Assembly (NCBI GenBank): GCA_020698575.1
Contig: CM036247.1
Location: 2,999,407-3,063,406, forward strand
DNA length: 64,000 bases
From: Bostrychus sinensis
Taxonomy: Eukaryota > Chordata > Actinopteri > Gobiiformes > Eleotridae
Direction: 5' to 3'
In this document: positions 1 to 10,167 of the stretch, one piece after another
Layout of the letters: each line of letters starts with the position of its first letter
Position numbering within the stretch: the stretch's first letter is position 1
Position numbers and translations under genes: made by a program
The notes under the pieces: model-generated
Told to the model about the DNA's origin: nothing
Seen by the model: only the letters and a program-made list of their open reading frames with translations
The model's database searches: none

Positions 1-605
1 ACACTTTATTTATCGTGTCTAGCGTATTCAGCGAAGCCTCCAGCGGGTGGGGATCCTCCCAGGTGTGGGCGTCCTCCGTGCGTCCCCTGTGCGTCCTCAG
101 CAGCGCTGAAAGAAGAATGCTAGACTCAGGGCCTGTGCTACACCACAGAAACAGGCTGGCTAGAGCGGCAGGTTAACAACGTTCCTTTAACTTATCTTAT
201 TGGGAGCGTTGCACACTTTTCACGTCTCGGCCCGTCGCGGTCCTCCGCAGCTACTCTCGGCCACGTTTTCTTGCCCTCACCACAGCTCGTCCACGGCTCC
301 TTTTGTCTGCCTGGCCGGTCCGCCTTCTTCCTGTTCCCGTCGCGAGCAGCAATTGCTCCTGGAATCCCCTCCTCCTTCTCACCAGCTCCTTTTATCTTTG
401 TGCCTTGTTTGTGACTGCAAATCAGCGCGTACTAGGGGTGTGGTCCCGAATGAGAGCCCACCTGTCCTCAGCTGCATTGTGCATACAATTAAAGTTTAAA
501 AAAACACAACACTAAAAACAATCTAAAACACAGCAAACAAAAGGCAAAATGTATGCAAAATGCAAGTACTGAACAATAGGACCCAAACAATAAGGACCAC
601 TGACA
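1..605 (-). mobile_element. 3' LTR of Ty3/gypsy element (partial, cut by window edge)
   Basis: This is a direct copy of 6481-7085 at an offset of 6480, with only two mismatches seen (positions 9 and 222). The minus-strand LTR starts with TGTCA at 605, immediately after a purine-rich tract. About 390 bp of this LTR should lie left of the window, judging from the full LTR at 6088-7085. The short open frames inside it (for example 200-499 on the plus strand) are LTR sequence repeated in both LTRs and are not genes. Confidence 0.93.
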
Positions 606-619
606 TTCCCCCCCTCTTT
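606..619 (-). other. polypurine tract of the gypsy element
   Basis: Read on the minus strand this is an uninterrupted purine run (AAAGAGGGGGGGAA) ending directly at the TGTCA start of the 3' LTR. That is the expected position of the plus-strand DNA primer of an LTR retrotransposon. Confidence 0.85.
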
Positions 620-643
620 ACTATTGGTCGTCCCGGCCAATAC

Positions 644-1021
644 TCAGTCACAATACCTGGCTGGTGGTTTACCAATATTTGCACGTCGTGAACGACGTAC
701 ACAAGGTGATGAAGGTTCTGGAGGCCCAGGTGGGTTGACCTGCGCCTGATCTTCAATATTCACTGCTGGTGGCTCAAGGTTTTGATTTGTAACCAATTGT
801 GGGAGCCACCAGGTGGGAGGTGGCAGACACTGCTCGCCCACTGCTGGCTCTGGCCTCTGGGGTGTTGGCACTTTGCTATGCTGCAATACATTTAAAGGAC
901 ACAGCCGAAGGTTATTTCGGTGTATAGTGCGCATGGGTGTCTCTTTACCTTCAGGGCGCACAATGTACACTGGATGGTCCTCACGCAGCGGAGCCACAAC
1001 AACAAAAGGTTCCGGTTCCAT
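644..1021 (-). pseudogene. gypsy pol 3' end: integrase C-terminal tail, out of frame
   Basis: This frame holds the proline- and arginine-rich C-terminal part of the integrase region and ends close to the polypurine tract. It is in a different frame from the integrase piece just upstream (892-1410). The two frames read the same stretch near 1021-1025, so a single-base indel there has broken the polyprotein. No chromodomain is recognised. The identification rests on position and continuity with the upstream integrase piece. Confidence 0.7.
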
Positions 1022-1473
1022 CTTGGGGACAATTTCCCTCTGGCTCTCCGACGGAAATTGCGTATCAATACTCGTTCTCCTGGTAGTAGGGGTGCCAGTT
1101 TAGCTCTCCGGTTATAACGGGCTTGGTCTTGTCCTTGCCTATGTTGAGCCTTCTGCTTTGCTACAGAGTAGGCACGACTTAGGGCCTTCTGGTGCGCTTT
1201 GACCCATCCTTCCAAGGTGTGGCTTTCGGTGGTGGGTTGCAAGCCAGTTGTCCAGTCCACTGGCAACCTTGCATGTCTTCCAAAGACCACATAATGGGGT
1301 GTCAATCCTGTGGTGCTATGGGTGGTGTTGTTATATGCCTGGATAAGTGCAGGCAATTGGTTATGCCACTGTGCCTGCTGCGTCTCATCCAGGGACCCTA
1401 AAAGCTTCAATAGCGTTTGGTTGAACCTCTCACAAACACCGTTCCCTTGGGGGTGATAGGCGGTGGTACGGCT
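1022..1473 (-). pseudogene. gypsy integrase, central/C-terminal part (after a stop codon)
   Basis: This is a continuation of the integrase catalytic core in the same frame as 1474-1749, but separated from it by an in-frame TAG at 1474-1476. The visible core signature contains HPQGNG followed by the glutamate-bearing CERFNQTL segment, which supplies the third acidic residue of a DDE integrase. It then runs through the family's ...NTTHSTTGLTPHYVVFGR region to the frameshift near 1022. It cannot be made as part of the main pol product without stop-codon readthrough. Confidence 0.85.
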
Positions 1474-1749
1474 CTACTGGCATCCATACAGTTGGCAAAG
1501 CTGGCCAATCAGAGATGATTCAAAGGCAGCCCCACGATTAGTTAAAATACGCTCTGGGCATCCAAACGTCTGTATCAAATGACTGTACAGGGCCCGTGCA
1601 GTGGTATCTGCGGACTGGTCTTTAGTGGGCACTGCAACGGCAAACTTAGAAAAAAGATCAGTCATTACCAGAATGTACGAGTACCTGTCCTCTGGGCGTC
1701 CCAGCGAGGGGTAATCCAACCCCACAATCTCAAAAGGGTCTCTCTCCAC
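1474..1749 (-). pseudogene. gypsy integrase core, N-terminal part, with mutated catalytic residue
   Basis: This contains the start of the DDE integrase core, with the first acidic residue in a GLDY motif and the conserved DLFSKF segment. At the second catalytic position, where the family normally has Asp in a TDxG context, this copy reads Asn (LTNRGA). The fragment begins right at the boundary of an inserted retroposon-like sequence (about 1740-2231) and ends at a TAG at 1474-1476. With a lost catalytic Asp, a stop and an insertion, this integrase copy is almost certainly inactive. Confidence 0.88.
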
Positions 1750-2231
1750 TCACCTGTCTGGATGAGGTCCCTGCTGCAGCCCGGATCTCCCGGACCTATC
1801 TCGCCCACTTACCTGTCTGGATGAGGCCACCTGCTGCATCCTATGGACTTCCTCAACCTATCTCACCCACTCTCATCTGGATGAATCCTTACAGAGCTGA
1901 TCTATGATCCTATAGATGAACTAAGGGACTAGCAGTCCTAGATGCATTGCCTGTCCGTCCTGGGAGAGGATCTCTCCTTCAATATGGGCTCCATAAGGTT
2001 TCTTCTTTTTTCCCGTACCTGGGTTTTTTAGGAGTTTTTCCTTACCGAGAAGGAGGGTCTAAGGACAGGAGTGTCCTGGGTCTATTTAGTTTAGTGTAGT
2101 TATTGTTTGTGCTGATTGTGTGTTAAGTCTGATTGTGTGTTTATGTTTGATCAACTGTTTGTGAAGCCCTTTGAGGCGACTTTTGTTGTGATATTGGGCT
2201 ATACAAATAAATCTGAATTGAATCTGAATTA
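1740..2231 (+). mobile_element. SINE/LINE-tail-like retroposon inserted in the gypsy integrase
   Basis: About 490 bp of unrelated sequence separates the HHCC zinc-finger end of pol from the integrase core. The 3' end resembles the common fish retroposon tail: a TTTGAGGCGAC segment, then GGGCTATACAAATAAAT and a short ATTGAATCTGAATT-type tail. The 5' part holds three diverged copies of a roughly 60-bp motif (starting near 1748, 1806 and 1867), each with CTGGATGA. No clear target-site duplication was found, so the left boundary is approximate. Confidence 0.7.
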
Positions 2232-5162
2232 AGAGGTGGTGATGGGCAGTAGTGCAGCTCTCCCATCTGGTCCAGGTTTACTACATAAACATTGTGGGCA
2301 TGATGCAGTCCATTCCTTTACATCTTCAGTCATTCTGGGCCAATAGCAGCGCTGCCGTAGTGCCGCTAAGAGTCGATCGCTGCTTGGGTGGCCCATTTTC
2401 TGATGGTAAGCTCTCCATAAGCCTTCAGCTTCATGTTTTGGTACAATATGCTGGAAGATCTGAAGCGCAGAACCTGGCTCTTTCCACAACCGTCCAAGCA
2501 CTCCCTTCCTTAGAGAAATGCGGTCCCATTCTCGCAATAGTTGTTTCACATATGAGGAGGCATCACGTACCTCTGGACAGGGGTCCTGTTGCTCCTTCCA
2601 GTGTTTAAGTTGAACAAGTTCCAGATCCTTTGCTTGACGATCCTCCCAGGTTCCACTTTCCTCTTCAATTGCAATATGGCCTGTATGTACTACTGGCATT
2701 TCTTTGGCTTGTTCCGGTAACCTGGAAAGAGCATCTGCATTTCGATTGTGTAATCCTGGGCGGTATTTTATAGTGTACCTGAAATTGGCCAGCTGTGCTG
2801 CCCATCGCTGCTCCACTGCTCCCAGTCTTGCAGTCTCTAGATGTACCAAGGGGTTATTGTCTGTGAAGACAGTGAACTCTGCACCATACAGATAATCTTT
2901 AAATTTTTCTGTAACAGCCCACTTCAATGCCAGCAGCTCTAATTTAAAAGAGCTGTAGTTTTGGTCATTGCGCTCTGCTGATTGTAAGCTACGACTGGCA
3001 TACGCGATAACTCGCTCTTTTCCTTCCTGCACTTGTGCCAACACCGCCCCCAAACCTTCAAAACTGGCATCCGTATACAGTCGGAATGGCTGGGAAAAAT
3101 CTGCATAGGCCAAAATCGGGGTATTTAGTAGGGCTGCCTTCAGCTGGTCAAATGCAGACTGACACTCCAATGTCCAGCTCACTACTGCGGTCTTCTTTTC
3201 ACAAGCAGTGTTACGTGTTAGGGCGTTTAAAGGTGTGGCAATCTTAGAAAATCCAGGAATGAAGCGACGATAGTAGCCTGCAAAGCCAAGAAAGGACTTC
3301 ACCTGCTTCACTGTTTGTGGTATGGGCCAGTCTTTCACTGCTGCGGTCTTGGCCGGGTCTGTAGCCACCCCCTTCTCACTGATCACATGTCCCAGGTAGG
3401 CCACCTCCCGCTGGAATAGTTTACATTTTTTCGGTTGTAGCTTCAACCCGTGTTGGTAAAGCCATTTAAAAACTTCTTCCAGGTGGTGTATATGGCTATC
3501 AAAATCTGGGGAAAACACAACAACATCATCCAAATAAATCAATAATGAGTCATTCACCATGTTTCCGAGACAACGCTGCATCAGTCTTTGGAAAGTGGCC
3601 GGGGCATTACACAACCCAAAGGGCATGCGCTCAAGCTCATAGAGGCCGAAGGGTGTTGTGAAAGCAGTCTTCTCCCTGTCCATGGGGTCCATCTCCACTT
3701 GCCAGTAACCACTGGCCAGGTCCAGTGTAGAGTACCACTTTGCAGCCTTTAAGCCAGTCAGGGACTCCTCAATGCGTGGCAGGGGGTAGGCGTCTTTGTG
3801 AGTGAGTGCATTTAGCCTCCGATAGTCCACACAGAACCTCCAGCTCCCATCCTTTTTCCTCACTAATACAATGGGAGCTGCCCAGGGACTTGAGCTCTCT
3901 CGAACTACACCACTCTCTAACATGTTCTTCAGCAGGATCTGCAGCTCAGCATACAAACTTGGGGGAACTGGCCGGTACCTCTCGCGGCTAGGGGGAGCAG
4001 AACCCGTAGGGATCTGGTGTCTTACTGCGCTGGTACGGCCAAAATCTTCATCATGGCGTGAAAAAACTCCTTTCCATCTGGACAACAAGTCAGCCATTTT
4101 CTCTTGCTCCTCTGGGTTAAGGCCATCCCCCTGCAAAGATAGAGCTGGATGAAACTCCCCCTCTGTAACCGGTTCCACACCCACGCGCCTTACTGCCACT
4201 TCAATGACATCTGGTGCTACGCTATCCAAGACCAACTCTTGCTCTCCTTGGATGTCAGTCACGGCTACTTCAGTCACCAGAGCTAGAGGTTGGCGTTGTG
4301 GAACTTCTACCGGATAGGGGTTTGGATTGCATACTTTACAGGGCACACGTCCACCACTGAGTGTAGCCAAAGTCCGTCCTACATACCACTCTGAGTCGCT
4401 GTCAGGGAAAGGCTCAACAAAGACAGTGGGTTGGTTTGATGGATTCCCACTCACCTGCATCCATAATACCATTTCCGAGTGTGGGGGGATGATTACAGGC
4501 AGTTGACGAGCTAACTTGGCAACACCCTGATAGTCAGTCACAGGACCTCTGTTGGAAACCCGATGGCATTCTGCAAAGGCCTGTGTCCAGACTTTGCCCT
4601 CTGCAGACGGCAGCAGGGTCCTGAAGGCCGACAGTCCTGGGTGACTTCCCTGGGTGAGAGCAGACCAGACAGGTTTGATGACATTCATCCCCAGTATTCC
4701 CTTATCTGGCCCCAAACAATCGTCACTAACGATAAGTACACCCTTTTCTGGCACCTGGACATTTCCAACCGTACAGTTCACCATGGCATAGCCAACGTAC
4801 GGAATCTTTAGTCCATTAGCAGCACGTAGGGTCAGCCACGGCAGTGTATTGGCACCTGTTAGCCCTGTTCCCTTTAAATGCCTCTCAAATAGGCTGTGAC
4901 TCAATAGAGTGACCTGGGACCCTGTATCAAGCACGAATGGTACAGCACAGTTGTTAAGTTTTACAATGACATCGAAGCACTCACCAACCAGGGCAGCTTT
5001 GGTCTGAGGAGGTGGGGGATCAGGTGGTTGGGTCATCCCTGATATGGGCTCTTTATCCAAAGCAACCGCCCCCACTGCTTGGCCCTCAGCTGTGGGGGGA
5101 ATCAAAAATCCTGGGAAAATTTGCGCGGACACCGGCGCTGAACATGCCCAGCCATCCCACAC
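2229..5162 (-). CDS. pol: gypsy pol: protease-reverse transcriptase-RNase H-integrase zinc finger (interrupted)
   Basis: This is a Ty3/gypsy polyprotein frame of 977 codons. Visible domains in order are: aspartic protease with LDTGS at about residues 78-82; reverse transcriptase with LDLASGYWQ, FGLCNAPATFQ and the catalytic YLDD at about 541-544; RNase H with YTDAS near 696 and FTDNN near 765; and the HHCC integrase zinc finger (MGHPSSDRLL ... CPQCLCSK) at about 930-970. The stop at 2229-2231 lies right at the edge of the retroposon insertion, so the integrase core is cut off. Pol overlaps gag by 61 bases and lies in the -1 frame relative to gag, so a -1 frameshift is the likely expression route. 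The listed start is only the first in-frame Met-type codon and need not be used. Confidence 0.95.
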   Translation of the reverse strand: MWDGWACSAPVSAQIFPGFLIPPTAEGQAVGAVALDKEPISGMTQPPDPPPPQTKAALVGECFDVIVKLNNCAVPFVLDTGSQVTLLSHSLFERHLKGTGLTGANTLPWLTLRAANGLKIPYVGYAMVNCTVGNVQVPEKGVLIVSDDCLGPDKGILGMNVIKPVWSALTQGSHPGLSAFRTLLPSAEGKVWTQAFAECHRVSNRGPVTDYQGVAKLARQLPVIIPPHSEMVLWMQVSGNPSNQPTVFVEPFPDSDSEWYVGRTLATLSGGRVPCKVCNPNPYPVEVPQRQPLALVTEVAVTDIQGEQELVLDSVAPDVIEVAVRRVGVEPVTEGEFHPALSLQGDGLNPEEQEKMADLLSRWKGVFSRHDEDFGRTSAVRHQIPTGSAPPSRERYRPVPPSLYAELQILLKNMLESGVVRESSSPWAAPIVLVRKKDGSWRFCVDYRRLNALTHKDAYPLPRIEESLTGLKAAKWYSTLDLASGYWQVEMDPMDREKTAFTTPFGLYELERMPFGLCNAPATFQRLMQRCLGNMVNDSLLIYLDDVVVFSPDFDSHIHHLEEVFKWLYQHGLKLQPKKCKLFQREVAYLGHVISEKGVATDPAKTAAVKDWPIPQTVKQVKSFLGFAGYYRRFIPGFSKIATPLNALTRNTACEKKTAVVSWTLECQSAFDQLKAALLNTPILAYADFSQPFRLYTDASFEGLGAVLAQVQEGKERVIAYASRSLQSAERNDQNYSSFKLELLALKWAVTEKFKDYLYGAEFTVFTDNNPLVHLETARLGAVEQRWAAQLANFRYTIKYRPGLHNRNADALSRLPEQAKEMPVVHTGHIAIEEESGTWEDRQAKDLELVQLKHWKEQQDPCPEVRDASSYVKQLLREWDRISLRKGVLGRLWKEPGSALQIFQHIVPKHEAEGLWRAYHQKMGHPSSDRLLAALRQRCYWPRMTEDVKEWTASCPQCLCSKPGPDGRAALLPITTS

Positions 5163-6046
5163 TTACGACAAATGGGTCGCCCCTGAGCATCCCATTGATA
5201 TGCTGAGGCATTCATTGGCCTGTATGGTTGGGCTGGGGGTTTAGGTGTAGTTTGTGGCTGAGCTGGGCTAGAGAGTTGGGTTTTAATTTCCTCTACTAAA
5301 CTAGTAGACAGGGTTTTCATTTGCTCCTGGATCTCCTTCCTCATCTCCACCATGAGCTCTTTCTTGAGTTCAATACAAATTTGTCCTTTTAATTGTTCTG
5401 GGTCTGGTATGGTAGGGGTGGGTGGTGTATATGCCCTTACCCGCTGGCTCAATATGGCATCTTCCTCGTCCTCTAGTTCTTGTTCTAGTGCTCGTGCCTC
5501 TTTGCAGGCCGTGACAAAGGTGATGTTGTCATTACGCCGCATCAGTCTGTTCAGCTCTCGCTTTACTGGTCCCTTCTTCAAGCCCACCATTAGTTGGTCC
5601 AGTAGCAGGTCGTCCTGACTGTCGGCCTCCATCTCTTCATGTTCTTGCCACCTGTAAAACATCTCTCTAAGCCTAAGGACAAATGCATTAACATTCTCGT
5701 CTGCCCGCTGTCTACAGTTATAAAAACTTGTTCTCGGTTGTGCTTTAGTGGCTGGTTTGTCATACAGGCCTTGCAAAAAATCCAAAATTTTCTTCCCAGT
5801 GTCTCTTTCTCTCGAGCTAATCAACTGTAGCTCTCGCTTAGCCTCTCCCTCAAGGGCTGTCAGCACGAAGTCAGCTTCTTGTTGAGGATTTAGTCCCTGA
5901 GCGCGTAACATGGCCTCCACCTGAGCTCTCCAATCCAAAAATTTAATTGGGTCTCCACTAAATTTAGGAATAAAAGCTGCACCCATAAACCACGGCATTG
6001 TGAACTGGGCAGTAATAGCTGAACTAGTACCAGGCCGTGCCTCCAT
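5102..6046 (-). CDS. gag: gypsy gag (capsid/nucleocapsid)
   Basis: This is an intact 314-codon frame starting at an ATG 42 bases downstream of the 5' LTR edge. The C-terminus carries one CCHC zinc knuckle (C-x2-C-x4-H-x4-C, CRKCGMAGHVQRRC, about residues 293-306), the RNA-binding motif of Gag nucleocapsid. The middle has the charged, helical look of a Ty3/gypsy capsid. The final codons, GAT TTT TGA, give a T-run at the stop codon, a possible site of slippage into the -1 pol frame. That run does not match the classic X-XXY-YYZ heptamer. Confidence 0.93.
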   Translation of the reverse strand: MEARPGTSSAITAQFTMPWFMGAAFIPKFSGDPIKFLDWRAQVEAMLRAQGLNPQQEADFVLTALEGEAKRELQLISSRERDTGKKILDFLQGLYDKPATKAQPRTSFYNCRQRADENVNAFVLRLREMFYRWQEHEEMEADSQDDLLLDQLMVGLKKGPVKRELNRLMRRNDNITFVTACKEARALEQELEDEEDAILSQRVRAYTPPTPTIPDPEQLKGQICIELKKELMVEMRKEIQEQMKTLSTSLVEEIKTQLSSPAQPQTTPKPPAQPYRPMNASAYQWDAQGRPICRKCGMAGHVQRRCPRKFSQDF

Positions 6047-6064
6047 TATTTAACAGTGGAGCTG

Positions 6065-6087
6065 GATCCTGCCAGTAACGCCAAAAA
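6065..6087 (-). other. primer-binding-site region of the gypsy element
   Basis: Immediately inside the 5' LTR end (minus strand ...TGACA), the sequence reads TTTTTGGCGTTACTGGCAGG. A TGG-containing segment in this place is where a tRNA 3' end would prime. The tRNA was not identified. Confidence 0.55.
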
Positions 6088-7085
6088 TGTCACACCAGGT
6101 GTGAGGGTTCTTTAAAGCCAGCTTATAAAATATCCACTGTTAAATAATGAGTCAAATAAAAAAAATCATACGTACAAATTTATTACGATTATAGTAAATA
6201 AAAAACACGTTCAGTTCAATAAAAACAAGGGCATAAAATACCCAGGGTAAGAAGTGGAGGGCAAATATGTTTGTTAAAAATTTGATAAAAAAATCAACAA
6301 AAGGTATTCCCATAAAATGTTAAAAGGTCAGATAGCAGAATTAAAATGTATTCTTGGTGGGTAACATCCAGTTCAGGTAACAAAATAAAAAATACTCAGT
6401 TCTTCCTTTGTGCTCTCCCACGTGCTGTAGGTTGGCGATCCTGTTCTTACAGTTCCACAGCCACTTGGTACGTCCCAACAACACTTTACTTATCGTGTCT
6501 AGCGTATTCAGCGAAGCCTCCAGCGGGTGGGGATCCTCCCAGGTGTGGGCGTCCTCCGTGCGTCCCCTGTGCGTCCTCAGCAGCGCTGAAAGAAGAATGC
6601 TAGACTCAGGGCCTGTGCTACACCACAGAAACAGGCTGGCTAGAGCGGCAGGTTAACAACGTTCCTTTAACTTATCTTATTGGGAGCGTTGCACACTTTT
6701 CGCGTCTCGGCCCGTCGCGGTCCTCCGCAGCTACTCTCGGCCACGTTTTCTTGCCCTCACCACAGCTCGTCCACGGCTCCTTTTGTCTGCCTGGCCGGTC
6801 CGCCTTCTTCCTGTTCCCGTCGCGAGCAGCAATTGCTCCTGGAATCCCCTCCTCCTTCTCACCAGCTCCTTTTATCTTTGTGCCTTGTTTGTGACTGCAA
6901 ATCAGCGCGTACTAGGGGTGTGGTCCCGAATGAGAGCCCACCTGTCCTCAGCTGCATTGTGCATACAATTAAAGTTTAAAAAAACACAACACTAAAAACA
7001 ATCTAAAACACAGCAAACAAAAGGCAAAATGTATGCAAAATGCAAGTACTGAACAATAGGACCCAAACAATAAGGACCACTGACA
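6088..7085 (-). mobile_element. 5' LTR of Ty3/gypsy element (998 bp)
   Basis: On the minus strand the LTR begins TGTCA at 7085 and ends TGACA at 6088, forming a 5-bp terminal inverted repeat. Its right 605 bp are repeated at 1-605 with two mismatches. Flanking DNA starts at 7086 (TCAAC would be one half of a 5-bp target-site duplication; the other half lies outside the window). The near identity of the LTRs indicates a recent insertion. Confidence 0.92.
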
Positions 7086-9050
7086 TCAACACTAAGTAAA
7101 TATCAGAAGCAGAAGCAGGTGCACTGGCTTCACAAATCTCTGGCTGCATGTTTGACTTGGGTGACAGTGGTCTGCTTGAGCTGTGAGTTCTCAGCACAGA
7201 TGGCCATGGAAGGAGAGCAGAGAGCTGTGTTGAGGGGCTGCTGCTCCACTCAGGCTGTACGCTGTGAGCTCCTCTGGTACGACTGTGAAGGAGCTCAAAG
7301 AACCCCACTGAGGCCAACACAGCTGACACTTGGACTGTGTTTGTGTCAAATGTTATTTGCATAGAGTAATAGTCTGTTGTTGTTTTTTTTTACAGCCAGC
7401 CACTGCTGCCTTGTTTTACTTTGTTTTCTCATGAAGTTGCTTTCTATTAGTTTGTTGTGTTTTAGTTGCTTGTTTGTGTGTAGTCATGGTTTGGCTCATG
7501 AACTGATATACAACATAAACCTGCTCTGTTCCCACTCATACTGCTCTGCTTTAGCACAGGTTTGATACAAAAAATGAAACTAGTATTTAAACCACATGTA
7601 ATTTTATGAGATAATGTAAAACATCTGTTTATTATAAATGTATAGAATCTATTTTTCTACTTCTGCTTCTGTAATTATTAACAAGACTTATTTGTGTTTA
7701 AAGGGAAACCCTCTGTAATTGATAAATGTTGCTAAACATATGAGCTGTGACTTTTTAGGTTGAAGCCCCACAGCAGTGTTGTAGGTATAATTTTAAAGAA
7801 AAATCTTTGTGCAGACCTGTGGGCAATGGGCACATGAGTAGAAGTCGTAGCTGGCCTTGTGCGTCCTGTGTGCACCTTCACGGTACATAATGCTCCACAC
7901 AGCTGGGTGTGTTACGTTTACAGGATATTCAAAGGTAGTAATGACTGGAATGTACCCATCAGGGCTGGACTGGGACCAAAATAGTCAGAGACTTTTTTAT
8001 GGTTTGAGGAAGTTAGGAGCTGAGCCCTGATGTCTGCAGCTCACAGGAGAGCAGCTCCTGCCTCACAGGTGTTACATATGTAAATAAATATATACAGGAG
8101 GTCTGGGGGTCCTCCCCCAGGGAAAAAAATCAATATAACAGACAATATTTGCTGTATCCTGGAGCATTTTAGAGTGTTTTAGCTGACTATTAGTGAGTAA
8201 AACAATGTGCAGTGTTCTATAGTCTGTGTGTAGTGTGTGGCAGAGCTGAACTGTCAGGAAGCATTTTGTTGTTAATTAGTGCAATGTGTGTATTTTTGCT
8301 GCAACAAACTTACTAAACAACTTACTAAGTAATTATTAAGTATTTTTGATGCAATGGCTAAATATTATTCAGCCTATAACAGCCTATATAAAAATATTAT
8401 ATATCTTTATTAGAAATTGATGTATTATACGATAAATATTGTGTTTTGGGGTCCATAGGGAAGGTGGTGTCTAAAGACACAGCTGTCTGTGTGTTATGTT
8501 TTTTTTTTTTGGACATGGGGTGGGATTAAATAAGTTTTCTTCTTCCCACTCCTTTTTGAGCAGATCGTTTCTGTATGGTTTATTATGGTTTATTATGACA
8601 ACTTATTGTTCTGCTAAATATAATGTATATAATATATAATATAATGTTATGAATATTATTACACAATAATTTATTATCTTGATGTTGTTGTTTTTTTTGT
8701 TTTTGTTTTTGTTTTCTCAGCCTTGTGTTTTGTTGTTGGTTGCACACCATTAACTACTCACTTGCTCAAAATAAATAAATAAAAAAACACCTAACAACTT
8801 TGTCTACATCACAACTTTTCATGACTGAGTCTCTGACAGTCTGTTCTCTGTCTGCAGTCTGCACAGACCTCTCTGCTCACAGCACAGACAGCTGCTCACT
8901 CTCATATGGAGCTGTTTTTACTGAAACAATTCATCTCAATCATGAGGAAATGCAAATAAATTATTCATAAAAGAAAGAAAAAACAAACTAAAAGAGTTTG
9001 GAAGACTGAAAATCTTTCTGTTTAATATTTGACTCTGAAGGCTCAGTGTC
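7086..9050. other. AT-rich non-coding DNA
   Basis: No open frame with recognisable protein similarity was seen on either strand. It holds homopolymer T runs (near 7380, 8500 and 8690), and at 7960 a sequence beginning CAGGGCTGGACTGG that looks like a DNA-transposon end. Confidence 0.6.
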
Positions 9051-10167
9051 AGCTCCTGTCTGCTCCTGTCTGCTCCTGTAAACTCCTGTCTGCTCCTGTC
9101 TGCTCCTGCCTGCTCCTGTAAACTCCTGTCTGCTCCTGTCTGCTCCTGCCTGCTCCTGTAAACTCCTGTCTGCTCCTGTAAACTCCTGTCTGCTCCTGTC
9201 TGCTCCTGTAAACTCCTGTCTGCTCCTGTCTGCTCCTGTAAACTCCTGTCTGCTCCTGTAAACTCCTGTCTGCTCCTGTCTGCTCCTGTAAACTCCTGTC
9301 TGCTCCTGTAAACTCCTGTCTGTTCCTGTCTGTTCCTGTCAGCTCCTGTCTGCTCCTGTCTGCTCCTGTCAGCTCCTGTCAGCTCCTGTCTGCTCCTGTC
9401 TGCTCCTGTCAGCTCCTGTCAGCTCCTGTCTGCTCCTGTCTGCTCCTGTCAGCTCCTGTCAGCTCCTGTCTGCTCCTGTCAGCTCCTGTCAGCTCCTGTC
9501 TGCTCCTGTCTGCTCCTGTCTGCTCCTGTCAGCTCCTGTCAGTGCTAATGCCTTTCCTTTCAGGCTCTGCCACAATAAAGTTGTTTCTGCAGCTGGAAAA
9601 GGATGAAGCTTTATTTTGAAGGGTCACAGGAAGTGGTCGATTGCTGTTAACAGAAACTTTACAGTGCGTCTCCATCCAGCTGCAGTTTCTCCTCTGCTCT
9701 TGTCCATCTCTCCTCTTACCTCTGATCATCATTAATAACAAAGTTATTGGAAATAATGATCTCTTCTGTAAAAGTTTCTGAGTAAAAGAGAAACTGGAGC
9801 TAAACAAACACCGCTGCTCCTCTCCCTCTCCACTGCTGCTGGCTTCACCTTCAACCTGCGCCGTCACAGAGGACGTGGGGGCTACAGCAGCCCCTCCACT
9901 GAATGTGATTTTGGCACATTTTGCAGCATCTGCTGCGAGATTCTTTAACTTCTTTTCTCACAACCTCTCCGCACCCCCTTTCCGCTTTGATTTTTCCATC
10001 TTTCCACACTCAATCTTATGGAAACTGGCGGGAGTCAGTGCAGGCCAGGGAAGGGGTGGGGCCGGGCCACTAAATGCTTCAGTCCACCGTCTATATTGAA
10101 GATGGGCCAATGGACCGCCAGGCCACTGGGATTTTGCCCGCTATGCCAGATTATCAGTCCAGGCCTG
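7960..10167. mobile_element. possible old hAT-type DNA transposon bracketed by inverted ends
   Basis: The left end reads CAGGGCTGGACTGG. The right end, on the opposite strand from 10167, reads CAGGCCTGGACTGAT. Both resemble hAT-like fish element termini. The flanking 8 bp (GTACCCAT and ACCAGGGG) do not match as a target duplication, and the interior has no transposase, so the ends may belong to two different insertions. Confidence 0.33.
9051..9540. repeat. 10-bp minisatellite, 49 units in perfect register
   Basis: The unit is xxCTCCTGTx. Variants include TGCTCCTGTC, TGCTCCTGTA, AACTCCTGTC, AGCTCCTGTC and TGCTCCTGCC. There is no length change in 490 bp. The left half is dominated by TGCTCCTGTA-AACTCCTGTC pairs and the right half by TGCTCCTGTC and AGCTCCTGTC, so the array has two domains. 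Confidence 0.97.

Noticed and set aside
200..499. Plus-strand open frame of 99 codons, repeated identically at 6680-6979
   Set aside because: Both copies lie inside the gypsy LTRs, antisense to the element; the repetition is explained by the LTR pair, and there is no protein similarity.
9529..9867. Minus-strand frame of 112 codons
   Set aside because: Low-complexity Ser/Glu-rich sequence next to the 10-bp minisatellite, with no recognisable domain and no exon signals.
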